Assembly (NCBI RefSeq): GCF_024397975.1
Contig: NZ_CP073745.1
Coordinates: 956,501-1,020,500, forward strand
DNA: 64,000 bases
Reading direction: 5' to 3'
Origin: Bacterioplanoides sp. SCSIO 12839
Lineage (GTDB): Bacteria; Pseudomonadota; Gammaproteobacteria; Pseudomonadales; Oceanobacteraceae
In this document: in pieces, positions 43,675-54,638 of the stretch
Layout of the letters: each line of letters starts with the position of its first letter
Numbering within the stretch: position 1 is the first letter of the stretch
Made by a program: the position numbers and the translations under genes
The notes under the pieces: model-generated
The model's input: the letters and a program-made list of their open reading frames with translations, nothing else
What the model was told of the DNA's origin: nothing
Databases searched by the model: none

Positions 43675-45432
43675 ATGACAACCGAACCCCAACCCACAAC
43701 AAGCGGAATTGCCCGCTGGCGCTTTGCGCTGGTGATGGCAGTGTTTGCCGCGTTGTTGTTGGCGGTGCTGGTTCGGTTGGTCATGCTGCATACGGTTGAC
43801 CAGCCGTTCTTATTTGAGCAGGGCGAAAAGCGTACTGTACGTTCAGAATTACAACCTGCCAGCCGGGGAAAAATTGTTGATCGTCATGGTCGGCCACTGG
43901 CTGTTAGCACGCCGGTTGTTACCTTATGGATTAATCCACAGCAAATTAATTTACAGCAAGTACCGCAGCTTGCTAAATCGCTCGGGCTTAATAAAAAAAA
44001 TCTGCTGAAAAAAGTAGAGAGAGCGGCCGGAAAAGGCCGCTCTTTTATTTATTTAAAACGTCAGGTTGAACCTGAACTGGCTCAGCGGGTGTTAAATTTA
44101 GGCGTTAGTGGTGTATACGGTGATCATGATTTTCGCCGTTATTACCCGGCCTCTGAAGTCACTGCGCACACTCTGGGCATTGTGAATATCGACGGTCAGG
44201 GACAAGAGGGGCTTGAGCTGGCTTTTAATGAGTATTTATCCGGACAAAATGGTTCGCGCCGGGTTGTTAAGGATTTATACGGTAACGTTATTAAACAGCT
44301 CGAAGCGAATGATGTGCCGCAGCCGGGCAAGGATTTACACCTAACGCTGGATCTTCGTTTGCAATATCTGGCGTACCGTGAATTAAAAGCCGCAGTGACG
44401 TCACACAATGCCAAATCCGGTTCAGCAGTGTTGCTGGATGCACGTAATGGTGAAGTGTTGGCGTTGGTGAACCAGCCATCCTATAACCCGAATAACCGCT
44501 CACAATTAAAAGCCAATCATATGCGAAACCGGGCGCTGGCGGATTTAATTGAGCCGGGTTCAACCATGAAGCCATTTACGGTAGCCGCAGCATTAGATTC
44601 TGGCCGTTATGCGCCGTCGACGGTACTGAATACAGCGCCGGGTTATATGCGGGTTAAACATAAAACCATTCGTGACCATCGTAATTATGGCGAGCTGGAT
44701 ATTACCGGTGTAATTACCAAATCTTCCAATGTGGGTGTGACAAAACTGGCGCATAACCTGGGTGCGGAAAAAATTTGGCGTTTTTTCCACGATGCCGGCA
44801 TGGGTACCGCATCAGTACTGGGTTTTCCGGGCGAAGCGGTGGGTACGTTACCGTACCCGGAGCAAATGGATGATTTGCGTTTAGCCACCATGTCATACGG
44901 TTATGGTTTGTCATTAACACCGTTGCAATTGGCGCAGGCTTATACCAGCTTCAGTCAGCAAGGCTGTCGTCAGGCGGTGCGTTTATTAATGCTTGAAGCG
45001 GCTGAAAATACCCCGGGATGTCAGCGGGTGATGAAGGCAAAAACCGCACGCCAGGTATTGGATATGATGGAAACGGTGATTTCGGTAAAAGGTACCGGTC
45101 GTCGTGCCATGGTTAAAGGCTACCGGGTCGCGGGTAAAACCGGTACCGCGCATAAAGTTGGCCGTGACGGTTATGAAGATTCTGCTTACACCGCCATTTT
45201 TGCCGGTGTTGCGCCGGTTTCAGACCCAGAGCTGGTGCTGGTAGTGGTAGTCGATGAGCCACAAGGGCGTGAATATTATGGCGGTGAAGTCGCAGCGCCG
45301 GTTTTTTCCAGAATTATGGAGCAGGCATTGCGTTTGCGTCAGGTTGCTCCGGATGATCAGAAGACAAAAACAATCGTGGTAAATAAGAAAAAAGCAGCCC
45401 CTCAATTGATTGCTAAAGGGGGCGCCGCATGA
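43675..45432 (+). CDS. ftsI: Peptidoglycan transpeptidase FtsI (PBP3)
   Basis: A 585-residue septal transpeptidase. One N-terminal membrane anchor (about residues 15-38) leads to the pedestal domain (RGKIVDRHGRPLAVS) and the penicillin-binding domain. Active-site motifs are STMK with Ser296, SSN at 350-352 and KTGT with Lys488. It cross-links septal peptidoglycan with FtsW. A terminator-like hairpin lies inside the coding sequence at codons 116-127. The last 4 bp overlap murE. Confidence 0.97.
   Translation: MTTEPQPTTSGIARWRFALVMAVFAALLLAVLVRLVMLHTVDQPFLFEQGEKRTVRSELQPASRGKIVDRHGRPLAVSTPVVTLWINPQQINLQQVPQLAKSLGLNKKNLLKKVERAAGKGRSFIYLKRQVEPELAQRVLNLGVSGVYGDHDFRRYYPASEVTAHTLGIVNIDGQGQEGLELAFNEYLSGQNGSRRVVKDLYGNVIKQLEANDVPQPGKDLHLTLDLRLQYLAYRELKAAVTSHNAKSGSAVLLDARNGEVLALVNQPSYNPNNRSQLKANHMRNRALADLIEPGSTMKPFTVAAALDSGRYAPSTVLNTAPGYMRVKHKTIRDHRNYGELDITGVITKSSNVGVTKLAHNLGAEKIWRFFHDAGMGTASVLGFPGEAVGTLPYPEQMDDLRLATMSYGYGLSLTPLQLAQAYTSFSQQGCRQAVRLLMLEAAENTPGCQRVMKAKTARQVLDMMETVISVKGTGRRAMVKGYRVAGKTGTAHKVGRDGYEDSAYTAIFAGVAPVSDPELVLVVVVDEPQGREYYGGEVAAPVFSRIMEQALRLRQVAPDDQKTKTIVVNKKKAAPQLIAKGGAA
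44020..44054 (+). terminator. Terminator-like hairpin inside ftsI
   Basis: AGAGCGGCC (44020-44028) pairs perfectly with GGCCGCTCT (44035-44043) around a 6-nt loop, followed by TTTATTTATTT. It fits the form of an intrinsic terminator but is fully inside the ftsI reading frame on the coding strand. When ftsI is well translated, ribosomes should prevent it from forming. Confidence 0.55.
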
Positions 45433-46946
45433 CCATCGTGGCAATGAAATTATCGCAGTTAACTCAGGGGAATCCTTACATTCCGCCGGAGTGGGATCGA
45501 GAAATAAAACACATTCGTATTGATAGCCGTGATGTGACTGCCGGGGATGTCTTTATTGCCCGTCATGGCAGCCAGCAAGACGGTCGGGTTCATATTCTGG
45601 ATGCCGTTAAAAACGGTGCGGCTGCGGTACTGGCTGACGGTGAAATTGCGTTTGAATGTGTTGGTTATGAGTTAGTTGATGGTGGTGTTCCGGTTTTTTC
45701 GGCACCGGGATTATCACAGCAAATTGTTGCCTTATCGGAGCAACGCTACTCACAAAATAAACAGATGCCTTTAATTGCGGTTACCGGTACCAATGGCAAA
45801 AGTTCTGTCACTCAATATATTGCTCAGTTAACCACGACGTTAAATAAAAACGCGGGTGTAATAGGTACCTTGGGTAATGGTATTTGGCCGGATTTAGAAG
45901 CCACCCGTAATACCACCCCGGATATTACTGTGGTTAAGCGTTCTTTGTATGCCATGGCTGAACAGAATGCAGAGTTAGTCGCGTTAGAAGTATCGTCACA
46001 TGGGTTAGAGCAAGGCCGGGTTACCGGGCTGGAATTTCATACCGCTATCATGACCAACCTGACTCAGGATCATCTGGATTATCATGGTGATATGGATGGT
46101 TACTTTGCCGCAAAAGCCAAATTATTCCGTGATTATCCACTGCAATATGCACTGATTAATAGCGATGATGAATATGGTCAGCGGTTATTAAATGAATCAG
46201 AAAATGCTGCTGAAAAAGTCTACTCCTACGGTCGTAAAGAAGGCTCGGATATTTTTTATTCTCAGCCTGTGTATCAATCCGGCTGGTTGACGTCTGAATT
46301 AACCACACCCTGGGGGCAGGGTATGGTGAAGTTGCCATTAATTGGTGATTTTAATATGGCAAATGCGGTTGCTGCGATTGCTGCCTTGTGTCTGCAGGGT
46401 TTTGATTTTTCTGAGCTATTAGCAGCTGCCGCCACATTGAATGCCGTTGATGGTCGCATGGCGTTATACCGTCGTGTAATCAATAACGGCACTCCGTCGG
46501 CAGTAACGCAGCTAGCCGTCGTGGATTTTGCCCATACACCGGATGCGTTAGCCAATGTAATGCAGGCACTTAAGAGTGTAGCCGCACAGCAGGCTTTGGT
46601 ATTTGGTTGTGGCGGAGATCGTGATCGCAGTAAGCGTTCTTTAATGGCCGACGTGGCAGTGAATTCAGGAGCTGATGTTTGGCTGACTGATGATAACCCT
46701 CGCACAGAAGATCCACAGCAGATCTTTGCCGATGTATTAACAGCAAAGGGCAGTGAGCAATTTCACACGCAACATGATCGAGCTCAGGCCATTGCTGAGG
46801 CGGTTAATTCCGACGCTGAATTGGTTGTTATTGCTGGCAAAGGCCATGAAAACTATCAGGATGTGGCTGGTGTGAAACATCCATATTCTGATGAAGCTGT
46901 CTTGCTGAACCTCGGGTTTCAAAAAGCCGGAGGTCAAGATGCTTAA
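45429..46946 (+). CDS. murE: UDP-MurNAc-tripeptide synthetase
   Basis: A 505-residue Mur ligase that adds the third peptide residue, normally meso-diaminopimelate in Gram-negative bacteria. The ATP site is AVTGTNGKSSVTQ. SSHGLEQGRV and DHLDYHGDMDGYFAAKAKLF are MurE markers, and TDDNPRTEDP carries the DNPR motif that selects diaminopimelate over lysine. A later in-frame ATG at 45444 is an alternative start. It overlaps ftsI by 4 bp and murF by 8 bp. Confidence 0.97.
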   Translation: MTIVAMKLSQLTQGNPYIPPEWDREIKHIRIDSRDVTAGDVFIARHGSQQDGRVHILDAVKNGAAAVLADGEIAFECVGYELVDGGVPVFSAPGLSQQIVALSEQRYSQNKQMPLIAVTGTNGKSSVTQYIAQLTTTLNKNAGVIGTLGNGIWPDLEATRNTTPDITVVKRSLYAMAEQNAELVALEVSSHGLEQGRVTGLEFHTAIMTNLTQDHLDYHGDMDGYFAAKAKLFRDYPLQYALINSDDEYGQRLLNESENAAEKVYSYGRKEGSDIFYSQPVYQSGWLTSELTTPWGQGMVKLPLIGDFNMANAVAAIAALCLQGFDFSELLAAAATLNAVDGRMALYRRVINNGTPSAVTQLAVVDFAHTPDALANVMQALKSVAAQQALVFGCGGDRDRSKRSLMADVAVNSGADVWLTDDNPRTEDPQQIFADVLTAKGSEQFHTQHDRAQAIAEAVNSDAELVVIAGKGHENYQDVAGVKHPYSDEAVLLNLGFQKAGGQDA

Positions 46947-48351
46947 GCCGTTTTATTTATCCGACGTGATGGCTTTGCTGAATGGCAGCCTGATTCAGGG
47001 AGCCGATTGTGAAATATCTGGTGTTTCCACTGATACCCGTACCATTCAGCCCGGTGACTTATACATTCCATTAAAAGGTGAGCGTTTTAACGGCCATCAC
47101 TTTATTGCTCAGGCTCAAGCGGCGGGTGCAGTCGCTGCATTGGTAGACGAAGACATCGATAGTGCCGATTTTCCGGATTTGCCATTGGTTAACGTGCCGG
47201 AATGTTTATTCGCGCTGGGTCAAATTGCACAATATCAGCGTCAGCAGTTTACCGGCCCGGTGGTGGCGGTGACTGGCAGTGCCGGTAAAACCAGCGTGAA
47301 ACAATTAATGGCCAATGTGTTAAGCCAGCAATTTAATACCTGGATGACACAAGGCAACCTGAATAATCACATTGGTGCACCACTGACATTACTGGCGCTT
47401 CAGCCGCAACATCAGGCGGCCATGATTGAGCTGGGTGCCAGTGGCTTAAAAGAAATTGGCTATACCGCACAATTTGTTTTACCGCAGGTTGGTATTATCA
47501 CCAATGCCAGTGCAGCGCACCTCGATGGTTTTGGCAGCCTGGAAGGCATTGTAAAAACCAAGGGTGAATTAATTGATTTTATTCAACCGGGTGGCTGCGC
47601 GATTCTGAATCGTGATGATGTGTATTTCTCTGACTGGCACCAACGAGCACAACAGCGTGGGTTGAATATTCTGACCTTTGGTTTTGCTACAGAGGCGGAT
47701 GTGCGTGCCGATAACGTGCGCACTGGTTTGAATGGCAGCGAATTCAACCTGTGTTTGCAGGGTGAATCTTACACTGTGCGTTTGCCGTTATTAGGTGAAC
47801 ATAACGTGCGTAATGCATTGGCGGTTGTTGCTGCCGCGGTTGCGCTGGCTATGCCTATGGAAAAAATTATTGCCGGACTGGAAAGTGCGGAGGCTTTTTC
47901 GGGTCGTTTACGCTGGTGTGATGGTGCTCAGCAACAACGTATTCTGGATGACAGCTACAACGCCAGCCCAGCATCTGTTTTTGCTGCTGTTGATGTACTC
48001 GCTAATGCTGAACACAGCTGGCTGGTACTGGGGGATATGGCAGAGCTGGGTGATGATGCTGAAAACATTCATGCTGATGTTGGTGCTTACGCACAGCAAG
48101 CGGGTATTAAAAACCTGATCGCAACGGGTCATTACAATAAAAAAACCGTTGCCCGGTTTAACCGCAGTCAAGACGAAATCAATCAGGATGATACACAAGC
48201 CAACGGAATCTGGTTTAACAGCCGTGATGAGCTGATAACGTATTTACAACAACAGACCTCGGCAAGCGATGTATTGCTGATTAAAGGGTCGCGTAGCGCT
48301 GGTATGGATCAAGTCGTTAAAGCGCTGTGTATTGGGGAAGAGGAAGACTGA
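46939..48351 (+). CDS. murF: UDP-MurNAc-pentapeptide synthetase
   Basis: A 470-residue Mur ligase that adds D-Ala-D-Ala to the tripeptide. The ATP loop is [16 protein letters not shown]. It also shows [31 protein letters not shown], the [11 protein letters not shown] segment and [10 protein letters not shown], all typical of MurF. Length is slightly above the E. coli enzyme. It is followed by mraY after 1 bp. Confidence 0.97.
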   Translation: MLKPFYLSDVMALLNGSLIQGADCEISGVSTDTRTIQPGDLYIPLKGERFNGHHFIAQAQAAGAVAALVDEDIDSADFPDLPLVNVPECLFALGQIAQYQRQQFTGPVVAVTGSAGKTSVKQLMANVLSQQFNTWMTQGNLNNHIGAPLTLLALQPQHQAAMIELGASGLKEIGYTAQFVLPQVGIITNASAAHLDGFGSLEGIVKTKGELIDFIQPGGCAILNRDDVYFSDWHQRAQQRGLNILTFGFATEADVRADNVRTGLNGSEFNLCLQGESYTVRLPLLGEHNVRNALAVVAAAVALAMPMEKIIAGLESAEAFSGRLRWCDGAQQQRILDDSYNASPASVFAAVDVLANAEHSWLVLGDMAELGDDAENIHADVGAYAQQAGIKNLIATGHYNKKTVARFNRSQDEINQDDTQANGIWFNSRDELITYLQQQTSASDVLLIKGSRSAGMDQVVKALCIGEEED

Positions 48352-48352
48352 T

Positions 48353-49435
48353 ATGTTGCTATGGCTGGGAGACTGGTTAGCACAATTTCACACAGGTTTT
48401 GGTGTGATTAACTACCTGACATTACGGGCGATTTTGTCGGTAATTACCGCTTTAATTGTGTCCATGTTATTGGGACCTGTGGTGATTCGTAAGTTACGCG
48501 AATACCAGATTGGTCAGGCAATTCGTGAAGTTGGCCCAAAATCACACTTAAGTAAAGCTGGTACACCAACCATGGGTGGTGTGCTGATTTTATTGTCGAT
48601 TGCTGTCAGTACTCTGTTGTGGGGTGACCTGGAAAATCGTTTTGTCTGGGTTGTGTTATTAGTCACATTGTTTTTTGGTGCTATTGGTTGGGTCGACGAC
48701 TATCGCAAAGTGGTGGAGAAAAACTCACGAGGCCTGCCAGGTCGCTGGAAATATTTCTGGCAATCAATGTTTGCCCTGGTGGCCGCAGCGTATTTATTTT
48801 ATTCCGCACAAAGCCCGCAAGAAACACAGCTGGTGGTGCCTTTCTTTAAGGATGTGATGCCGCAACTGGGTTTGATGTTTGTGGTATTAACCTATTTTGT
48901 GATTGTGGGTTCCAGTAATGCAGTGAACTTAACCGACGGCTTAGATGGCTTAGCCATTATGCCAACCGTGATGGTGGCGGCAGCGCTGGGCGTATGTGCT
49001 TATCTTGCCGGTAACGTAAATTTTGCTGATTACCTGCACATTCCATACATCGCCGGAGCGGGTGAGTTAGTGGTTTTTTGTGCAGCGATGGTTGGAGCGG
49101 GTATTGGCTTCTTGTGGTTTAACACTTACCCGGCTCAGGTGTTTATGGGCGATGTGGGTTCCCTTGCATTAGGTGCGGCGTTGGGTGTTGTTGCCGTGAT
49201 TATTCGTCAGGAAATCATTCTGTTTATTATGGGCGGCATTTTTGTTGCTGAAACTGTGTCGGTTATTTTGCAGGTAGCCTCCTTTAAATTAACCGGTAAA
49301 CGTATCTTCCGTATGGCACCGCTGCATCATCACTATGAATTAAAAGGTTGGCCGGAGCCGCGTGTGATTGTGCGCTTTTGGATTGTAACCATCATTCTGG
49401 TGCTGATTGGTCTGGCAACATTAAAAATTCGTTAA
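48353..49435 (+). CDS. mraY: Phospho-MurNAc-pentapeptide transferase
   Basis: A 360-residue membrane enzyme with about ten helices that makes lipid I. Family motifs are [13 protein letters not shown], the catalytic-site [22 protein letters not shown] and the loop [17 protein letters not shown]. The ATG at 48353 gives the usual MLLWLGDWL start; a longer form from 48332 would overlap murF and adds unrelated residues. A GAGGAAG site precedes it. Confidence 0.97.
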   Translation: MLLWLGDWLAQFHTGFGVINYLTLRAILSVITALIVSMLLGPVVIRKLREYQIGQAIREVGPKSHLSKAGTPTMGGVLILLSIAVSTLLWGDLENRFVWVVLLVTLFFGAIGWVDDYRKVVEKNSRGLPGRWKYFWQSMFALVAAAYLFYSAQSPQETQLVVPFFKDVMPQLGLMFVVLTYFVIVGSSNAVNLTDGLDGLAIMPTVMVAAALGVCAYLAGNVNFADYLHIPYIAGAGELVVFCAAMVGAGIGFLWFNTYPAQVFMGDVGSLALGAALGVVAVIIRQEIILFIMGGIFVAETVSVILQVASFKLTGKRIFRMAPLHHHYELKGWPEPRVIVRFWIVTIILVLIGLATLKIR

Positions 49436-49455
49436 TGGGTTATTGAGACATTTAA

Positions 49456-50871
49456 ATGGCAACCACTGAAATGGCAACCGCTGCAAACACCAAACGCATG
49501 ATTATCGGACTGGGCTTGTCCGGGTTGTCGTGTGCACGCTTTGCGCAGCGTCAGGGGTGGTCATTTGATTTATGTGATAGCCGTGAAACGCCGCCGGGTC
49601 TGGCAGATATTCAGCAGGAATTCCCTCAGAGCCGTATTTATTGCGGTGATTTAGAAGGTGACTTATTAGCCTCTTATGATGAATTGATTGTCAGCCCTGG
49701 CGTTGCCTTAGCTGAGCCTGCTATTCAGCAGGCAATTGAAGCGGGGGTCGCGATTTCTGGTGATATTCAGTTGTTCAAAGAACATGTGAATAAACCTGTT
49801 ATTGCCATTACCGGTTCCAATGGCAAAAGCACGGTGACATCACTGGTTGGCGACATGTTGAATCATTGCGGTGTTAAGGCGCTGGTTGGCGGTAATATCG
49901 GTTTGCCAGCGTTGGATTTAACCAATGAACAGGAAGCCGATATTTATGTATTGGAGCTATCCAGTTTCCAGTTGGAAACCACCACGAATCTGAATGCTGA
50001 GGTAGCCACCATTCTGAACCTGAGTGAAGATCATATGGATCGTTATCAGGGAATGAAGGACTACCTGGCTGCGAAGCAACGTATCTTTCAGGGTGCAAAG
50101 AATGTTGTTGTTAATAGCGATGATCAGGCAACAATTCCAGATCATTCAGCTCGCAATATCACCTTTTCGCTAAGCAGTAATGGCGCATCGCGTTTTTACC
50201 TGAAAAATCACCAGGGTGTTGATTGTTTATATTGTGACCAGCAACGTTTGTTGTCGGCGGATGAAATTAAAATCAAAGGTCGACATAATTTAGCCAACGT
50301 ATTGGCGGCACTGGCGCTGGTTGATGCTGTGTGTAAAACACTGGGTATTCAGCTGGAGCAAACATTACCTGCTATCCGTGAGTTTCCGGGTCTAGCTCAT
50401 CGCTGTCAGTGGGTTGGAAACCTTAACGGTGTCGATTGTTACAACGATTCCAAAGGCACTAATGTGGGATCAACCTTAGCTGCTGTAAATGGTTTGGGTG
50501 TGGGTGCCAAAGGCAAAATCTGGTTGTTGGCCGGTGGTGTCGATAAAGGCCAGCGGTTTGATGAATTGGTTCAGCCCTGTCAGCAGTATGTGGCTGAAAT
50601 ATTGTTATACGGACGTGATGCCAACAATATTCAGCAAGACTTTATGCAGGACGGCAAAGCCTTGTGTGAAAGCCGCATTTTTGAGTCGATGGATCAGGCT
50701 TTTGCGGTTGCACTTGAGAAATCGAAAGCAGGAGATCTGATTTTATTGTCTCCGGCCTGTGCCAGTTTCGATCAGTTCACTAACTATGCTGTTCGCGGTG
50801 AATATTTCCGTCAATTGGTGACGGATGCAAGTGCGGATGTAAATGTTGCTAGTGAGGTGCAACATGACTGA
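49456..50871 (+). CDS. murD: UDP-MurNAc-L-alanine:D-glutamate ligase
   Basis: A 471-residue Mur ligase that adds D-glutamate. The N-terminal Rossmann part is IGLGLSGLSCARFA. The ATP loop is AITGSNGKSTVTSLVGDML, followed by VLELSSFQLE, LNLSEDHMDRY and the C-terminal NDSKGTNVGSTLAAV. Length is slightly above E. coli MurD. It overlaps ftsW by 8 bp. Confidence 0.97.
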   Translation: MATTEMATAANTKRMIIGLGLSGLSCARFAQRQGWSFDLCDSRETPPGLADIQQEFPQSRIYCGDLEGDLLASYDELIVSPGVALAEPAIQQAIEAGVAISGDIQLFKEHVNKPVIAITGSNGKSTVTSLVGDMLNHCGVKALVGGNIGLPALDLTNEQEADIYVLELSSFQLETTTNLNAEVATILNLSEDHMDRYQGMKDYLAAKQRIFQGAKNVVVNSDDQATIPDHSARNITFSLSSNGASRFYLKNHQGVDCLYCDQQRLLSADEIKIKGRHNLANVLAALALVDAVCKTLGIQLEQTLPAIREFPGLAHRCQWVGNLNGVDCYNDSKGTNVGSTLAAVNGLGVGAKGKIWLLAGGVDKGQRFDELVQPCQQYVAEILLYGRDANNIQQDFMQDGKALCESRIFESMDQAFAVALEKSKAGDLILLSPACASFDQFTNYAVRGEYFRQLVTDASADVNVASEVQHD

Positions 50872-52126
50872 GCTGATCGCATCCATAAAATCCACATCAT
50901 TCAAACAATTTACCGACCGGTTAAGCTGGCAGCCACGAAGCCGACTTTTTTTCCCATGGTTGGCGCTGATGTGTCTGGGGTGGTTGATGGTGGCATCGGC
51001 CTCTACTGGTATTGCTGAATATTACACCGGTAACGAACATTATTTTGCCATTCGTCATGTGGTGTATCTGGTGCTGGGCATTAGCGCACTATTTGTTGTT
51101 AGTCAGATTCCATTACGTTGGTGGAGTCAGGTGGAACCATTGTTGTTATTGATTGCATTTATGGGACTCATTCTGGTGTTTGTGCCCGGTATTGGCCATG
51201 AGGTAAACGGTAGTCAGCGCTGGTTAAACTTAGGTTTTATTAAAATTCAGGCATCAGAAATTGCCAAACTGAGTGCAGTATTCTTTATTGCCGGATACCT
51301 GGTGCGCCGTAAAGATGAAGTCCAGCAAAGCTGGAGTGGTTTCCTTAAACCGTTTCTGATCCTGGGTGCCATGGTGTTTTTATTGCTGATGGAACCCGAT
51401 TTTGGTGCTGTGGTTGTATTAATGGGAGCAGCATTGGTTCAGCTTTTTCTGGGTGGTGTAAAAGCCGGACAATTTTTCCTGTTGTTAACCATTACCCTGA
51501 TTCTCAGTGCTGTTGCGCTGACGGCTGAAAGTTATCGGGTTGAACGGTTGATGGCGTACTTAAATCCCTGGTCGCCAGAACATGTTTATGGCACAGGTTA
51601 TCAGTTGACGCAGTCACTCATCGCGTTTGGTCGTGGTGAATGGTTTGGCGTTGGTTTAGGTGAAAGTGTACAAAAATTGTTTTACCTGCCTGAGGCGCAC
51701 ACCGATTTTGTTTTTGCTATTTGGGCTGAAGAAACCGGTTTGGTTGGTGGTGTGCTAGCTCTGGCTTTATTGGCTTGCCTGATTGGTTTTATCTGGCATA
51801 CAGCCTGGAAGGCGCAACAACAAGGTCAGTTGTATGGTGCGTATGTGGCACTTGGGATTGGCGCGTTATTAGCGCTGCAGATCATTATTAATCTGGGTGT
51901 GAATATTGGGTTGTTGCCAACAAAAGGGCTGACACTGCCGTTTTACAGTTATGGTGGCAGTAGTCTTTTGGTTTGCTGTGCCATGGTCGGTATTGTGATG
52001 CGTGTTGCTCATGAAATTGATAACCCATCGTTAGTTGTTGAAGAAGAAAAGCCCGTGGCTGGTAAAAAGCGTAGTAATAAAGAAAAGTCTTCTCAAAAAA
52101 GCAAAAAGGAGCGGAATCATGACTAA
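50864..52126 (+). CDS. ftsW: Peptidoglycan glycosyltransferase FtsW
   Basis: A 420-residue SEDS-family polymerase with ten membrane helices that polymerises septal glycan strands with FtsI. The SEDS signature VNGSQRWLNLGFIKIQASEIAKL is at about residues 115-135. The LPEAHTDFVFAIWAEE loop and LPFYSYGGSSLLV follow in order. The ATG at 50864 with an upstream GAGGT site is preferred over 50843. A Lys/Ser-rich cytoplasmic tail ends the protein. It overlaps murG by 8 bp. Confidence 0.97.
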   Translation: MTELIASIKSTSFKQFTDRLSWQPRSRLFFPWLALMCLGWLMVASASTGIAEYYTGNEHYFAIRHVVYLVLGISALFVVSQIPLRWWSQVEPLLLLIAFMGLILVFVPGIGHEVNGSQRWLNLGFIKIQASEIAKLSAVFFIAGYLVRRKDEVQQSWSGFLKPFLILGAMVFLLLMEPDFGAVVVLMGAALVQLFLGGVKAGQFFLLLTITLILSAVALTAESYRVERLMAYLNPWSPEHVYGTGYQLTQSLIAFGRGEWFGVGLGESVQKLFYLPEAHTDFVFAIWAEETGLVGGVLALALLACLIGFIWHTAWKAQQQGQLYGAYVALGIGALLALQIIINLGVNIGLLPTKGLTLPFYSYGGSSLLVCCAMVGIVMRVAHEIDNPSLVVEEEKPVAGKKRSNKEKSSQKSKKERNHD

Positions 52127-53180
52127 AACCGTTCTTTTTATGGCGGGTGGAACCGGTGGGCATGTCTTTCCTGCATTAGCGGTTGCGAAGGAAATGAAAG
52201 CACGTGGCTATGATGTTCAGTGGCTGGGAACTGCCAATGGTATTGAAAAAGATCTGGTGCCTGCTGCGGGTTACCCACTGCATTGCATTACGATTGCCGG
52301 CTTGCGCGGCAAAGGCAAGTTGGGATTAATCAAATCACCATGGTTAATCGCCAAAGCCATCTGGCAAGCACGGAAAATTATTAACAAAACTAAACCGGTT
52401 GCAGTATTGGGTATGGGTGGTTATGCCACTGGCCCTGGCGGAGTAGCGGCAAAATTAGCGGGTATTCCTCTGCTTATTCATGAGCAAAATGCCTATGCCG
52501 GTATGACCAATAAATTATTGCATAAGATTTCTGACCAGAGCCTGCAAGCTTTCCCCGGGGCGTTGGACAATGCCTTGGTTACCGGTAACCCGGTTCGTGG
52601 CGATGTTTTTGCGATCAGTAATCAGATTTCTTCAGATTCTGAACGGTTAAAAGTGCTGGTTGTTGGCGGTAGCCTGGGGGCAGTTGCGTTGAATACTACT
52701 GTGCTTGAAGCTATGCAGGGCCTACCGGAAAATCAACGCCCGGAATTATGGCATCAGGCAGGGAAACGCAATATAGATGCGTTGCAGCAGGATTATCAAC
52801 AAGCCGGAATCCAAGCAAAGGTTACGGCTTTTATTGAGGATATGGCAGCGGCTTATCAATGGGCTGATTTAGTGGTGTGTCGTTCCGGTGCATTAACCGT
52901 GTCTGAAATTGCGGCAGCGGGTAAAGCCGCAATTTTTGTCCCTTTTCCATTTGCCGTAGACGATCATCAAACCGCAAATGCTGGATTTTTAACCGAGCGT
53001 GGTGCCGGTGTGTTATGCCAACAAAAAGAGTTAACACCTCAGTGGTTGGCGGCACAATGGTTAGCATATCAGGCGGATAAAACAGTGTTACAGAAAATGG
53101 CTGACACAGCACGCCAGTTGGCCAAGCCCGATGCGACTGCTCAGGTAGCGGGCTGTATTGAAAGTATATTGAGAGATTAA
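52119..53180 (+). CDS. murG: UDP-GlcNAc:lipid I N-acetylglucosaminyltransferase
   Basis: A 353-residue GT28 glycosyltransferase that converts lipid I to lipid II on the inner membrane. The N-terminal loop MAGGTGGHVFPALAVAKE, LGMGGYATGPGG, LLIHEQNAYAGMTNK and the C-terminal VVCRSGALTVSEIAAAGKAAIFVPFPFAVDDHQTANA are characteristic. The ATG at 52119 gives the usual start and follows an AAAGGAG site inside the end of ftsW. Confidence 0.97.
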   Translation: MTKTVLFMAGGTGGHVFPALAVAKEMKARGYDVQWLGTANGIEKDLVPAAGYPLHCITIAGLRGKGKLGLIKSPWLIAKAIWQARKIINKTKPVAVLGMGGYATGPGGVAAKLAGIPLLIHEQNAYAGMTNKLLHKISDQSLQAFPGALDNALVTGNPVRGDVFAISNQISSDSERLKVLVVGGSLGAVALNTTVLEAMQGLPENQRPELWHQAGKRNIDALQQDYQQAGIQAKVTAFIEDMAAAYQWADLVVCRSGALTVSEIAAAGKAAIFVPFPFAVDDHQTANAGFLTERGAGVLCQQKELTPQWLAAQWLAYQADKTVLQKMADTARQLAKPDATAQVAGCIESILRD

Positions 53181-53183
53181 AAC

Positions 53184-54638
53184 GTGAGTCTTAAAACAAA
53201 TACACTGACCCATTTAATTCCGGAGATGCGCCGGATTCGCGGTATTCACTTTGTGGGTATTGGTGGTGTTGGCATGTGCGGTATCGCGGAAGTATTGTTA
53301 AATCAGGGCTATCAGGTTTCGGGCTCTGATTTGCGCGACAGTGTTGCCACTGAACGTCTGGCTGATATGGGGGCAAAAATATTTATCGGTCATGACAGTG
53401 AAAATGTTGAACAGGCCGATGTATTGGTTGTATCTACCGCTATCGATGAAAACAATCCGGAAATTAAAGCCGCGATAGAGCGCCGGGTGCCGATTGTTCG
53501 TCGTGCTGAAATGCTGGCTGAATTAATGCGCTTTCGTCATGGTATTGCCGTTGCCGGCACGCACGGCAAAACTACCACCACCAGTTTGGTGACTTCGATT
53601 CTGGCGGAAGGAAATTTTGATCCAACCTTTGTTATTGGTGGAAAATTAAACAGTGCCGGTACCAATGCTCGTTTGGGCGGTAGCCGTTATCTGGTTGCGG
53701 AAGCGGACGAAAGCGATGCCAGTTTTCTACACTTACAACCCATGGTATCGATCGTTACCAATATTGATGCTGATCATATGTCGACCTATGACGGTGACTT
53801 TGAAAAGTTAAAGAATACCTTTGTTGAATTTTTACACAATCTGCCATTTTATGGCCTCGCTGTATTGTGTATTGATGATGACAATGTACGTTCCATTTTG
53901 CCTAAAGTCAGTCGTCAGTTTGTTACTTATGGTTTTTCTGATGATGCTGATTATCGTGCTGTTGATTTAACTCAGGATGGCATGTTTACCCGTTTTACCG
54001 TGCAGCGTCCTGGTGATAAAGCGGATCTTGATATTCGTGTGCGGATGCCGGGCAAGCATAATGTATTGAATGCGTTGGCTGCGATTGCAGTAGCCGATGA
54101 TGAAGGCGTTGCTGACAACGCGATTCAGACAGCACTGGAAAAATTTGAAGGTGTTGGGCGCCGTTTTCAGGTGTGTGGCGAATTCCCGCTGCACGAAGGC
54201 AATGTCATGTTAGTGGATGATTATGGCCATCATCCACGTGAATTAGAGGTGACGTTAGAAGCGATCCGCAATGGTTTTCCTGATCGCCGTCTGGTGATGT
54301 TATTTCAGCCTCATCGTTACAGCCGTACCCGTGATTTATACGAAGATTTTGTTCGGGTGTTATCACAAGCGGATGTGTTGTTATTAATGGATGTTTACCC
54401 GGCCGGAGAAAAACCGATTGCCGGTGCTGACGGGCGCTCGCTTTGTGGTTCTGTTCGCCAGCGTGGTGCGGTTGATCCGGTCTTTATTGAACGTGATGAG
54501 TCGGTGAAACAACCATTGTGTAATGTATTGCGCCCGGGTGATTTATTACTGACCCAGGGAGCCGGTAATATTGGTGCACTGGCAGTGCAATTAACCAATG
54601 AGTTGCCGCTGTGGTTAGCTGAGCAGGAGAAAGCCTGA
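53184..54638 (+). CDS. murC: UDP-N-acetylmuramate:L-alanine ligase
   Basis: A 484-residue Mur ligase that adds the first residue of the stem peptide. [18 protein letters not shown] is the N-terminal nucleotide fold and [17 protein letters not shown] the ATP loop. [14 protein letters not shown] and [14 protein letters not shown] are further markers. The start is GTG, 3 bp after murG. It overlaps ddl by one base (TGATG). Confidence 0.97.
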   Translation: MSLKTNTLTHLIPEMRRIRGIHFVGIGGVGMCGIAEVLLNQGYQVSGSDLRDSVATERLADMGAKIFIGHDSENVEQADVLVVSTAIDENNPEIKAAIERRVPIVRRAEMLAELMRFRHGIAVAGTHGKTTTTSLVTSILAEGNFDPTFVIGGKLNSAGTNARLGGSRYLVAEADESDASFLHLQPMVSIVTNIDADHMSTYDGDFEKLKNTFVEFLHNLPFYGLAVLCIDDDNVRSILPKVSRQFVTYGFSDDADYRAVDLTQDGMFTRFTVQRPGDKADLDIRVRMPGKHNVLNALAAIAVADDEGVADNAIQTALEKFEGVGRRFQVCGEFPLHEGNVMLVDDYGHHPRELEVTLEAIRNGFPDRRLVMLFQPHRYSRTRDLYEDFVRVLSQADVLLLMDVYPAGEKPIAGADGRSLCGSVRQRGAVDPVFIERDESVKQPLCNVLRPGDLLLTQGAGNIGALAVQLTNELPLWLAEQEKA

